DNA of 64,000 bases, from positions 62,001 to 126,000 of the forward strand of contig NW_024468571.1 in assembly GCF_001632365.1 (NCBI RefSeq), read 5' to 3'. This stretch comes from Laetiporus sulphureus 93-53. Lineage: Eukaryota; Basidiomycota; Agaricomycetes; Polyporales; Laetiporaceae. Made by a program: the position numbers and the translations under genes. Under the pieces are notes generated by a model, which was given only the letters and a program-made list of their open reading frames with translations, had not been told where the DNA came from and did not search any database. Position 1 is the stretch's first letter. Each line of letters starts with the position of its first letter. Shown here one piece after another: positions 48,384 to 60,798 of this stretch.

Positions 48384-51300
48384 ATGGCTATCTCCTCTCA
48401 ATCGTTGCCTAGACCGCCCATAGCAATTGTAAGTGGTCTGGTTACGACGATGCCTCTCGCTTTGCTGAGGTCGTCGTCTGAAGGTCGGTATCGCTGCAGA
48501 GTTGCCTGGCGGCAGCTACTCCGCGAAAAATCTGAGCTATAAGGAGTTCTCTGACTTCCTCCTGCATGGTGGCAAGGCATACGAAGACATACCACCGAAT
48601 CGGTTCAGTGTCGACTCGTGAGTCCAGATAGCTTGCATCTTCCCAAGAACTCCTCTGTAACTCTCTTTGTAGATGGGCCGGAGATGGTTTGGGTAGGGTT
48701 GTGGCTCGGAAGGGGTCGTTTCTCAAGAATATCGCAGAGTTCGACCATAGCGAGTTTGGCGTATCGGCGAAGGATGCGCGTGCGATGGCGCTGGGCACAC
48801 GAAAGCTGATAGAGCTCTCGTTCTTATCATTATTGGATGCAGGCATCGCCTATCGAGGGCGCAACGTCGGGTGCTATGCGGCGGCGACGGCGCATGACAT
48901 TCTCGGCGTCGCTGAACCGGTGAGGACCTAGCCGACGGCGCGCCTGCGATGATCTCATAGAACGCCAAAATAGGATGAGATGGAGGCGAAGGGATCGTTC
49001 GCAGGCATACCGTGCATGGTTGCCAACAAGATATCGTATCATCTCGATCTTCGAGGCCCATCAGTGCCTGTAGATACAGCCTGTAGCTCGAGTCTGACAG
49101 CTTTGCATCTTGCTGTACAAGCGCTTAGGCTGGGAGAATGCGAATCGGCAGTTGTCGCTGCTTGTCAACTCAATCTCAGGTAACTTGCGGTCTTGAAACC
49201 GGGGGTGACTACCAAGCTGACTCTAGCTCTTTCAGGCTGGCAGATTTCGTGCAATACAGTCAAGGTTCTGTTCTAGCGCATGATGGTGAATGCAAACCTT
49301 TCGACGCCTCTGCAGACGGGTAGGCATCTCACTCAATGTCTCGAACAATATCCATGACACGCCGCGTAGATTTGCAAGAGGTGAAGGTGCTGTCGCCATT
49401 GTTCTTAAGCTATACGATGATGCTGTACGCGATGGCGACTATATCTATGGAAATGTAGGCTTGTCTTTAAGGCTGTGGCCATCTCGTTGACTCATTCGTC
49501 ACAGATTCTTGGCACGGGAATCAACGCATCTGGAGGGGTTGCACCTGCCTACGCTCCTGTTGGCAACGCACAACTCGACGCCATGCAGCGCGCGTACCAG
49601 GGAATCGGTCGGTTTCCTACAGAAGTCGACTTCGTCGAGATGCACGCTACTGGTATATATGCTGACTTTATTATCCTACTGAGCGATTTCTGAAATATCT
49701 GCACCAGGTACTGCTGCCGGGGATCCCATCGAGAGCAACTGGACTGGTGAGAACTTTGCAAGAGATGGTGAACTCCTGGTGGGAAGCGTGAAGGGGAATA
49801 TCGGGTAAGTTACTGAATGAACTAGATCACCCTCTATCTATGCTGAATGCTCGCAATAGACACCTTGAGGTGGCTGCTTTTCTCGCTTCACTGTGCAAAG
49901 TGTGTTCGGTCTTCGAGACGGGCGTCATCCCGCCTAACGTCAATCTCTCTGTACGAAACCCTGCAATCAAATGGAACGATTACAAGCTCAGGGTTCCTGT
50001 CGAGCCAACTCCGATCACGGCACGCTCTCCTTCCGGGAGGCTATTGGTTTCCATGGGAAGCTCTGGAATCGGAGGCGCCAATGGTCACGCCGTATTAGAA
50101 AGTGTACCAAAGACAGTCAAGTCGAAGGCTCGACAGGGATCCAAACAGCGACCGGTGCTGTTGCTGGCCGGAGGCCTTTCACCGCGGTCAAGCAACGCTG
50201 TCGCGGATGGCCTCTGGGAGTCCGCAATTATGTATTCCGATAAGTGGGATGCGCTGTCCTACATTTATGGAAGGCGTGTTCGGCAAATGACGTGGAGAAC
50301 TTACACAATCGCGCGCCCCGGTCACCAACAACCGTCAGTAGCAAGATTCTCGGCTCCAGTCTTGACACCTCGAAACAAACCACCGTTGGTCTTCCTCTTC
50401 TCGGGGCAGGGTCCCCAGCATATCAACAGTAAGTCTCACCAACATGACCTGAGAGGCTCATGGACTTACAGCGTTGCTCAGTGGGCAAGCAACTCTACGA
50501 AAGGTTCCCTGTCTTCCGCAATACCGTTACCCTATTGGACAGATGTCATCGAGCTATTACAGGGGCTTCGCTTGTGGAAAAATATGGAATCTTTGCGGAG
50601 ACGAAACCGTTGCAAGGTCTGCCACCTGTCTGGCCGATTTCCGTCATTCTACCTTCCATAGCCATGGTCCAGATCGCACTTTTCGATCTACTTTGCGACC
50701 TCGGCGTACGTCCTGATATTGTTGTGGGCCATTCTGCAGGAGAGACAGCAATGCTGTATGCTTCCGGTGCGGCGCCGAAGGAGATGGCGATGGAGATCGC
50801 CATCGCGCGAGGGCAGGCTATGACCATTATTGAACGGGAGCACGGCACCATGGCAGCACTCGCGTGCACGCCGGCACAGGCTAGCTCCATCCTCAGAACA
50901 GCGCGTCAGAGCATCCAAAAAGAGGGAGTGCTAGAGATAGCTTGCTACAACTCGCCGTCTGCCGTTGCCATCGCTGGGCATGACTATCTGGTCGAAAAAG
51001 CGATCAAGCTTGCCAAAGATCGCGGATTCCTGGCGCAAAGGATACAAACCAGAGTCCCTGTCCATTCGACCCTCATGGATATCTGTCAGGAAGAGTACAG
51101 ATCTGCTATGGCGGAGATTTATGCGCGCTATCCAGGAGAGCACAAGCCATCCATCAAAACATACTCAACGGAAAGCGGAGGCTGTCTCAATGATTTCAGC
51201 GCCGAATACTTCTGGCAAAACAGTCGAAACCCTGTTCAATTCACGCGTGCGATCAGCGCTATCCAGCATGCACATCCAGATGCAACTTTCATGGAAATCA

Positions 51301-54300
51301 GTCCTCATTCAGTGCTCTCGTCATATTTACCGGAGCTCGGCGTCCCAGCGGTGTCCATTGCATGCCCAATGCGTCGGTCGAAGAAGTACGAGCAAGATCA
51401 GGAAGAAGCCCAGCTTCTGACCTCTCTTGGGCAAATCATTCTAATGGGCCACAACTCGGTTGACTTCCGAAAACTGACCTCCTATGCAGCATTCGAACGA
51501 GATTTTGAGCCTCCACCGTATCCCTTCATGAAGAAGAACGTGCCTTATCTACCTCAATACTCGCACATACTTCGAAAGCAGATGGGTTTCAGAAGGCCGT
51601 TAAGTGGAGAGGATATGAGAATCAACAGTTTGACTCATCCGGACATCGCTCAGCACGTTATTAACGGCGAACCAATTATGCCAGCTGCCGGTTTCTTGGA
51701 AATGGTGCGGCCATTCGAATGCTTTGAAGTCCCACATGTCTGCTGATTGATGTGCAGACCCTCGAGGCCGGAGCACGCGTAATGTGGAACGTGCAATTCC
51801 ATTCAATGCTGTTTCTATCTTCTGAAACACCCAACGTGGTCTTGGTTGAGATTGACCGCATGCGTTGGTCAGTGAAGTCTCTTCAACCGAGCCCCTATGG
51901 TGGCGCAGTGAGCATTGCTTTTCCTAAACTTATTCGCTGGAGACTGATTCATATTAGGGTTCACCGCGGTTGCATGCTAGTGGTTATATGACGGGAGATA
52001 GTGTTTCAAATACGGATCAGCTTCCCATAGATATTGTGGCCGTTTGCGCACGCTGTCAGGCGCGCAGTGTCAAAGGTGATTACTCCGCCCATCTCAACGT
52101 TCATTGCTGACACTGTCATCCAGTATTTTATGAAAATCTAACACATTTTGCACAATATGGATCTCTCTATCGCCGTGCCGCTGAGGTTCATCTTGGATTC
52201 AAGGAAGCCCTCGTGAAAGTTAAAGGTTTAGATGAAGACCTATCTGCGTAGGGACTCCGATCTTCCTCGCACATTGTATATCAGGGATGCTCAACTTGGC
52301 GCAGGATCCCGGGTTATATCATCCACCCCGCCATCCTCGATGCATGCATCCATGTCGTGGTCCATCCCGATTTCACTGGGAATCCCAACAAAGACGTTTA
52401 CTACCTTCCATCGAGAGTCGGGCGATTCATGTACCATGGTTCACTGGACAACGGTCGGATGCTACCGGACTTTTTATACGCATATGCAGTGCTGAAAGAG
52501 TGGCTTCCTGGTATGTTCGCCTATCTATGCTCTTCACTCGATTTCACATGATTGCTTAGGAGAGCTCATAACTGATGTCTACATCATCGACGTTAATGGC
52601 GAAAGAATGTGTACTCTGCAAGATCTTACGGTGGAACGCCATTATAACGTCTCGCCTCGAGAAGTGATGAAGCGTTTTGATTTGGTATACCAGCGTTTCC
52701 AGATTCTTCCACGTAGCTTTGAGCAGTCCGACTCGACGGCTCTGCTTTCAATCGGAGATCCACGGTGTGGGCATCTAGTACGTCATCGCTCCCCCGTGAG
52801 ACTCGTTTTCCAGCTAATGGTTTCTGACATAGGTTGAGCGGGAAACATCCGAAGGGTGGGTTGAGGTTAGTGCCGCTCTCCGGTCCTTGACCTCGCGGCT
52901 AACTGATACTGCTGCAGTTCCGACTCGACGACAATTTGACTGCGACGGAAATGGTTGAAAACACCGCATTAAACGATGCGTTGAGAATCTGTGAAGCTGG
53001 AATTGATCATATTGTTAATGTATCTGGCAAAAAGGTCATCAATGTCCTGATTCTTGACGAGGGTGAGCACCACGAACTTCATTACATGAAACCATTTTTT
53101 CAAATATTATCTAGGCTCTCTCCATTTCGCTTATGCCCTGTCCGCGGCGATCGAGAAAACGTTAGGCACGAGTACGACAATTAAATTCTTCGTCGCCATT
53201 GACAGTGCAGAGTCATCACAATTGGCATCATTACCTCGGTCGTGCATAGCAACCAAGGTGGACTTCTCAGAATCGCATGATGGTCCAGGACTGCAAGGAG
53301 CCTTCTTCGATATGATAGTATCATTCCACGCGTTGGTTCCACGAGGGCCGCTCGCCGAAGACTTGCGATACTTAAAGAGCATTCTTCTTCCCGGAGGGCT
53401 TCTTATTCTTGCAGAGAATGTTGAGGACCCGAAGCTTGCAGAACCTTCCATTCCTGACAGCAACAACCCGCAGCCTCCGTGTCCAGCAAAAACGTCTTCC
53501 TCAAGGCACTGGCTAGCTTTGCTGGAATCCCATTCATTTCGTACTGCTGTGCACCCATGCCACCCGCCAAATGTGCTCTTGCTAGAAGCACAGTGCCCGA
53601 CTATATCTCCTCCAAGGATTATACAGCCTTTAACTGCGCAGGACATCGTCCTCCTGCCGTACGCTGTCGGATCAGAGATGTCTATCCAGCAAGCTTTGAA
53701 GGTCCTCAATCCGGAGCTGCCTACTAATATTTGGTTCATCGCGCTAGCCGGCATGCATGGAGATGGCGCGAAGGGCTTCACGCGCTCGCTCAGGCGGGAG
53801 TTTCCTCTCTGGGACCTGGGTCTAGCCATATTCCAAGTGGAGTATCCGCAGTCTGAGGCAGAACAGATCGTTCGCTACTACTCCAGCGTACCTGGCATGG
53901 AGAGGGAGATTTTCATCGATGACAAGCTCGAGGTCTGGAACCCTCGATTCTGCGAGAGTAATGTGCCTACCGGTACGAACAGTACTCTCGTTCTAGCCAT
54001 GGGTCAGAGCGATGTACCGCCATTCCATGCGAGCATCACTGTATTAGGTGCGTCGACATCCGACGCCGGATGTTACGGTATTGTCGGCCGTGTTGATCGC
54101 CTCGGGATGGATGTGGACCCTGAACACTTGAACGCTACTGTGGCAACTGTCATTTCCGAAAAGCCCACCGGTCACGTCGTGGTCCATGCAGGCGCTTTAT
54201 CTGTTATTCCCAACAATGCAGACCCATCTTCCGTCGCTAGAATGCTTCCGGCATTCTTATTAGTGAGTGCCGCTCTCGGAATTGGTTTCCTACAGAATAC

Positions 54301-56812
54301 GAAGAGAGTGCGGAAAGGTCGAGTAATTGTCACTCATAGCGACTCGTCCATCGGACAGTCCTTGCTCTGGCTCCTAGAAACATTCGGTATCACGCCACTT
54401 GCTATGCGCACATCTGCCACTCCTCTGGACTTCATATCTCTCCACCCTCGTATAGACGATGTCGTCCTTTCTGGGTATGAACAGGAAAGTCAAGTGCTTG
54501 ACGAGTTTGTCGCCACAGGCGCATCTGTACTCTTCTGGCGAACGTGCCTCAAAGTGGCCCACATCCTCGCTGCTGATCCTTGGGCCATCGGGGATACATT
54601 GCGCACGGCTTCGCTGCGAGTGCAACAAAGCTCATGTCCATCTCCCTTTCCGTGTCAATCGCAGGAAAAGGCTGACGAAGTTCTGCAACTCACGAGTTCT
54701 TCTCCGTGGCTGTTCAGACCCGATGAGACATACCTGTTGATCGGCGGCATAGGGAGCCTTGGCATGCATATCGCTCTGTGGATGTACGAAGTAGGTGCTA
54801 TCTGCGATGATTCACAGTATATCATTTCCTTATTGACATTCGCCTCTATAGAAAGGCGCCAGGCATATTACGATGACGTCTCGGTCCGGACGAAGATCCA
54901 TAGAGCAGGCAAATGACACTCTTGCGCTTTATATGCTGGAATATCTGGACACACGACCAGACCTATCGTTGCGGCTTGAAGCGTCTGACGCTGCCTCCGC
55001 TGCATCGCTCAAGTGCCTGCTGGCTAGCCTTTCCCGCCCCGTTGCGGGATGCATGTTTATGCCTGTCGTCCTCTCAGATCGCACTTTCATGTCACAAGAT
55101 GCTGAGAGCTTCGACACGGTCTTCAACTCTAAGATGAAAGCCTTTGAAACGCTGGAATCAAGTCTGGACGTACCCAAGCTTGACTTCCTGATAATATTCT
55201 CTTCCATTACAACCTTCGGTAATGCGGGGCAGACTAATTATGCAAGGTGAGCAATGTAGTCATTGTATAGATCTATCTGGTCTGATAAATTGTACAAAGT
55301 GTCAACACCATATTAGACGGAAAAGCGGCAAAGCACCACAACGCATTTTCCATTGTCGTGCCCACCATCAAAGATTCGGTGGCAGTGAAAGGGCGGGAGT
55401 TCCAGCTCCAGCACTTACTGCAATGGGGCTATTCTGGAAGAGGTAAGCGTTCAAAAGCCGTTTCTTGCGATAGGCTGCTCATCATCCACCTCCCTGCAGA
55501 ACTCTGCGACTGCTTGGAAGATGGGATTCGCAAGCTGGCTGACGGACCCTTCAACCTCTACGTTCCTGACTTGGACTGGGATCTCGTCCACGAACATCTC
55601 GGGTCCTCCCCTTTGTATGATCATCTTGTTAAGCAACAATCCACATTCGATACGAACGTCTCAATCAATGACATGCAAGAGCAATTGCGGAGCGTTGTCC
55701 TGCAGCATCTTGACGTTGATCCCAAGGAGTTCTCTGCCGACGTACCGTTCACCGCATACGGTCTCGACTCCCTATCAGCTGGGCGACTGTCTCTGGCTCT
55801 TCGGCCTTTCGTGAGACTATCTCAGTTGCAATTGCTCGGCGACCTCAGTTTGGCAGGTGTGCAAAACTTTGTCAAGCAGGCCAGCAAGGATAATATCCCG
55901 ATCGACACTGTTCCTCAGCACGAGCTGTTCCAATGGGATGAAGTCAACAGAGCAGGACAGCCGTTGGTGAAACTTGTCGACCGTCCGGACGATATTCCAT
56001 TGATTCTTGTTCACGGGGCAAGCGGCAGCATCATCGCTTTCATGACTCTCCAGGAGAAGTTCACGACTTCATTGTGGGCTCTGCAGACGACGCCGGAGAC
56101 CCCTACAGAGTCGATCGAAGCCATGTCGCGGTACTACTTCGCTGCCATCAAGGCTGCACGGCCTAATGGACCGTATCGTATCGGTGCATATTCGGGAACC
56201 TCGATCATCGCACTTATGCTGGCACGTATGCTGGAATCCAACGGAGATGAGGTGATTCAGCTCTGCGTAATCGACCACTTTACGTTGCTGTTCGCGTCTC
56301 CGTACATGGAACCAGACGAGGAGACAATCCAGTTGCACTCTCCCGGACCGGCCATGATACGGCACGCGCTTGATAGGATGCTCACGTTGTACAGAGCTGA
56401 GGCGACGCCCACTCGCCCGCAGATTGCTCAGTGGTATGAAGATGCCCTCAACGGCCTCGACGTGCCCGACTTCGCCCGCGACTGGCTATCTGCCTTCCAG
56501 AAAATTGTAATTGGAACCTATGAGTTCATGTTCCAGCTGCTACCTCGAGATCGACCGTATTCTCTGGAGGCTTTGCGGCAAGCTCTGATTGACTGGATGA
56601 GGGGCATACGAGCTCCGGTGATTGCATACTTTGCCACCAAAGGAGTGCTAGCGAGCATCCCAGATGCAAGCAGAGAAGAGTGGGGAGATTGTGGTGTCCA
56701 CCTAGCATTCCCAGATGCGAAGATCTTTACGTCAGAAAACACGCACTTCACGATCCTCGAATCGGAAGAGCTTGTGCATTTACTGGTGACAGAGTGGTCC
56801 CCTGTAGAGTAG
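48384..56812 (+). CDS. Highly reducing-type iterative PKS: KS-AT-DH-(cMeT)-(ER-like)-KR-ACP-TE
   Basis: It starts [15 protein letters not shown] at 48384, and more than 20 short introns keep the frame. KS: Cys in [12 protein letters not shown], His in EMHATGT and in [23 protein letters not shown] and [12 protein letters not shown]: His in [15 protein letters not shown] and Asp in [13 protein letters not shown] methyltransferase-like part keeps FLPG-type [13 protein letters not shown], but the SAM-binding Gly-rich motif is replaced by [14 protein letters not shown], so it is probably inactive. An ER-like part ([18 protein letters not shown]) also looks degenerate. [20 protein letters not shown] spliced to [13 protein letters not shown], then [47 protein letters not shown] and AYSGTSI, with His in [12 protein letters not shown]. 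Without an active ER it would make an unsaturated chain released by hydrolysis or cyclisation. The product is unknown. Confidence 0.92.
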
Positions 56813-57165
56813 TCTGCAATTCCTGAGTCCGATGAATATAGATTGTCCCCTTTTGTGAAGAAACTTGAGTATTACATGATGTGTCTGTTAGATGCGGCCG
56901 AGCAATAGAGGTACGGAAAACTGTTGAGGACGTGTCGCCATCTTCGTGGGCAATTTGAATGATGATGTCCATCATAAGAGATCTTAGAACTTCGACAGAG
57001 CAGAAGCTGATTATACAGGGCGAAATCCAAGGCGTGTTGCGAGGCAACGCTGCAGAGGCACGAGGTCATAATGGGAGACGACGAAAGAAGTGACGCGCTC
57101 ACCATTTGATCGACGACCACCACGACCAACTTCAGGGTCACCAGCACTTCAATTCCTCGCCATAG
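56813..57165. other. Short spacer between PKS and ArfGAP genes
   Basis: This 353 bp stretch holds the PKS 3' UTR and the ArfGAP promoter. Nothing else is seen. Confidence 0.5.
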
Positions 57166-58962
57166 ATGTCTCATGGGCTAAACAAGATCACTGTTGAGCG
57201 GAACCAACGGGCTGTCCTCGAGTTGGCGAGCCAACCTGGAAATGGCGAGCGGTCTTGGTGAACACACCTGTTCACCTACTCATGCATGTTTCTGCCATTC
57301 ACAGATGTCTGTGCAGACTGCAAGGCGAGGAACCCGCGATGGGCATCACATAACCTGGGTATCTTCATATGGTACGTCTGCCTGCGTCTCTTCAGTCTTT
57401 GCGGATGATACAGAGCGTACACTTCTAGTATGAATTGTGCGAGCGTGCACAGAAAGATCGGCACACATATATCCAAAGTGTACGTTCCTGATCTCCATCT
57501 TGGGATGCAGGTCTTATAACCGCAATGTCTTAGAAAGAGCCTTACCATGGATATGTGGACCAAGGAGCAAGTGGAGGTATGTTGCGTCGTATTATGCCCG
57601 CTCTACCGGATTGACTGGTCTCAAGGTGATGAGGAGCACCGGTAACATCAAGTCTAACGCGTACTTCAACTCGGATGAGAGACGCAATCCTCCACCGACC
57701 AACATGGTCGACGCAGAACGGGATAGTGAACTTGAGAAGTACATCCGAGGTGAGTGTGCGTCCCATGTCATCTCATGCTCGGTCGTTCAACTGTGAGACT
57801 TACAGCGAAGTACGAATACAAGCTATTCATTTCGCGCTCGGTACAAGCTGCTGCCCTTCTCGGTCCCTCTCAATCATCCACGAGCAGGCTAGCTCATGTG
57901 CCACCGATTCGCTCACAAACTGTACCCGCCCTGCCGATATCTACATCGTCGCCCTTGTCTAGCACTCCTCCTCCTCTTCCGCCAAAGACGACCGTCGCTG
58001 AGCAAATGCCTGCAACGAACAACTTCAACTTTCCGAGCGCTACTATGTCTCCTCCACAATGCAGACCAGTATCGCAGCCAGTTGTGAATGCATCGTCGCC
58101 GTTTAATCTCCAACAGCAGGCTCCATCGACAAGTACCTCGACATGGGATCCCTTCAAATCCCTCCAAACATCGACACCGACGTCGAGCCTTCCACTACAG
58201 TACACGCCTTCTCCTACGAGCCTTTCGACAAGCACCGCGTCCCGGCCCTTCCAGGCTACTGTCACGCAAGGCGCAGCAGCCACCAATCCCTATAGCTCGC
58301 TATCCGGAGCTTCGACAACACCGTTTGCATCTTCTCTCTCCATGAACAACTTGTCGGGACACACTCCTAGCACCATCGGACGTAGCATGAGCCTTAGCAC
58401 CGGACTTCAGGTCAACAACACCATGGGCTACCAGAACGTGAACCCCTTCCAGAACGCACAGACTGGCGCTGGGTTCTCGGCACCGGTGCTCACTCCTGGC
58501 ACGGCACCAAGACCGAACCCGTTTGCACAGCAGGCCTTCACGGGAAGCACGTCGGGTATGGGTGGGCTCGCGATGCAGATGCAAACACAGCCCTCCATGC
58601 CATTCACAACGTCGACTTACGCGTCGCAATCCTCGCCATTCGGTCAACCAGTCTCTCAGCAGTCCCAAGGTCAGCTACAAATGCAGATGCCGTCAACGTC
58701 GTCCATGTTCCAGCCGCAGTCCACTAGCCAGATGCAAATGCAGATGCCGATGCCAGCGAACCCATTCGTACAACTTCAGCAGCAACAGCAACAACAGGTG
58801 CACACGCCGTTCGCGACCCAGCCTCCCTTTACAATGGGCACACCGTCGCCTTTCGGCCAGCCTCAGATGCAACAGCAGCAGACACCCGGCGCGTTCAATC
58901 CGTTCGCCGCTGGAGCAGGATGGCAGGGTGGGTTCGCGGGGCAGCAGAGGAACGGGATGTGA
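57166..58962 (+). CDS. ArfGAP protein with NPF-rich tail (Gts1/SMAP-like)
   Basis: It starts MSHGLNKITVERNQRAVLEL at 57166. Small exons join into an ArfGAP zinc finger: CADCKARNPRWASHNLGIF, then ICMNC (C-x2-C-x16-C-x2-C), VHRKIGTHISKV, KSLTMDMWTKEQVE, VMRSTGNIKSNAYFN and ELEKYIR joined to AKYEYKLF. The Arg finger is in the VHRKIG segment. The long last exon (about 380 residues) is low-complexity Gln/Met/Ser/Pro with NPF motifs (VNPFQNAQ, RPNPFAQQ, ANPFVQLQ, FNPFAAGA). Family role: stimulates GTP hydrolysis on Arf in vesicle traffic, and NPF motifs bind EH-domain endocytic proteins. It ends at 58962. Confidence 0.9.
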
Positions 58963-59199
58963 TATACACATATATGTTACATATGGCACAGATACTATAC
59001 AGGGAGACTACAGATCTGTTACTAGGCATAAGATACCGTAGTAGTATTCCGGTTAATCTATCATGAGTACCTGCTGGCGGGGCGCACGGGCAGATGTGAG
59101 GTGAGTCACCGCAAACGTCCTAGGGCAGTCGGCACTGGAATTTTAAAACGTCCTGGGCATCTCATCGTGCAATCATCGTCGTCGTTATCGTTATCATCG

Positions 59200-60259
59200 T
59201 CAGTCAAGGACCAGCGTGCCTTCGACACGGTCGCCTCCCATGATTCTCTCCGTCTTCGCCTCGCACCTGACCAGCCTTCTCACCTTCGCAATGACCTCTT
59301 CTGATGCAGCTTTCTTCAGTGCCACCGCTGCTCTCTCGACATCTCTCCTCCTTATCCGCGGGCCCCATATGCTCTCGCTATAGGCGTCCACGAGCCGTAT
59401 GTTCTCGAGGTGGTCCTGGCCCGGGAGGCAGATCATTGCGGCGATCGAGCTGGGTGGAAGGAGCGTCGCCTGGCCGATGGACAGCGTTCGCAGACTCGGG
59501 ATGACGGGCAACAGCGGCACATTGCGCGCAAGCGGCGCGTGCAGACCGAGATCGTCCGAGGGAAACGCCAGGTTGGTGAGCGTGATGTGTGTGATGTCGC
59601 TCCAGGTGCGAATGGCGCGGAACAGGTAGAACGTCGCGGCGGGCACAATCTGCAGGGGGTATGTGAGCGGCAGCGGAGTAAAGGCAAGAGGCATCGTACA
59701 GCGGTAGAGAAGTGGTGGGCTGGATCAGGGCCCGTCCACACGAACGTCTTTGGGCTTTGGGGGGAGAGGACCTGCATAAGCACATCGGAGCAACATCTGA
59801 TGCTGGGACTCACTTCGCCATAGACAGAGCTTCGTAGATGTGCTCGAGGCTTGGGTTGCGCGTGTGCGAGTGCAGACATAGAGATAGCAGGTCGAGCGGG
59901 ACCTGCGTTTGCTGCTGAGCGGTCTGGTCGTGGGGACCCTCTTGCTGCTCGAGCATCGTCAGCGTCATCCGACACCGCCGCAGCGCGACTGCGAGATGCA
60001 GGAACACATCGAAGCTGGCGGCTCCTCCAGACAAGGAGATGGTCAGCGTCTTAGGAGGGCACGCTAGCACGGCGCGCTCTTCGGAAAACCGTATGAGTTG
60101 GCGCACAGTCCGGAAACGGAGATCGGAATGCAGGATGCGCTGGCCAAGCTCTGCGAACGACTTGTCGACGCAAAGCACGTCGGTGGGCCGCGGATGGCCC
60201 TGCAGCGCGAGGGAGAGGATATCGAGCAGGAGTTCGACGGGGACAAACGTTAGACACAT
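59200..60259 (-). CDS. F-box-like / leucine-rich protein, function unknown
   Basis: It starts MCLTFVPVELLLDILSLALQ at 60259, an F-box-like helix common in Agaricomycete proteins (VPxELLxxIL). Then VLCVDKSFAELGQRILHSDL follows. One intron of about 105 nt joins EALSMA to NPPLLYRCTMPLAFTPLP; the acceptor is chosen because the other frame has a stop. The rest has leucine-rich-like turns (THITLTNLAFPSDDLGLH, LRTLSIGQATLLPP) and ends GDRVEGTLVLD at 59200. About 310 residues. The family of small F-box-like proteins is very large in mushrooms, and most members have no known partner. A role as SCF substrate receptor is possible but not shown. Confidence 0.75.
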
Positions 60260-60798
60260 TGGAGCAGGTGGTGGGAGTTCTGGTATCAGCTGGCTGCAGG
60301 AGGCCCATGGACGACTAGGAGATCAATGGCTGACTTTGTTGCCCGGGATCAGAAGGCGAAGTCGAAATATTCATGTCCGACCGGACATCTTTCGGAAATC
60401 ACTTGCCGCATGGAGATTGATAATGGGGGTTGCTCACCTCAAATTTGGCAGAAGGCGCAAGAAGACTGCAAAGTCTAACCTCTTTCAATTAAGTTCATCA
60501 ACGGTATTGTTCTTGTATTATTTCCCTCACACAAAACAACAGGTAGAGAGAGCGGAAGGCGCCCTCCATCGCTCCGCTTCGCCTGCTGGGCATGATTAGA
60601 TAAGAGCATCACGACCTGCTCCCGCCACTCTTCCCAGTACCCGAACTCCTACGATCAGAGGCATAGAATCAAAAATTCTCAGCGGTAAAGGATGTGAGCC
60701 AAAGAGGCGGAGTGCGGCGCCAGTATCAGAAGGAGAATCGTCATTTTATGATGTTTCGAGTCGACAGCAAGAGTGAGTACAGTATTTGTGTATGCAAC
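60260..60798. other. Spacer between F-box-like gene and MRE11
   Basis: It should contain the promoter of the F-box-like gene and the 3' UTR of MRE11, both on the - strand. No exon is recognised. Confidence 0.5.

Noticed and set aside
58300..58668. Arg-rich open frames on both strands over 57.9-59.0 kb
   Set aside because: They are shadows of the low-complexity Gln/Ser/Met tail of the ArfGAP gene.
59378..60054. Long Arg/Ala-rich open frames on both strands over the F-box-like gene
   Set aside because: High GC content creates long frames here; only the - strand frame starting at 60259 has an F-box-like start and continues across a proper intron.
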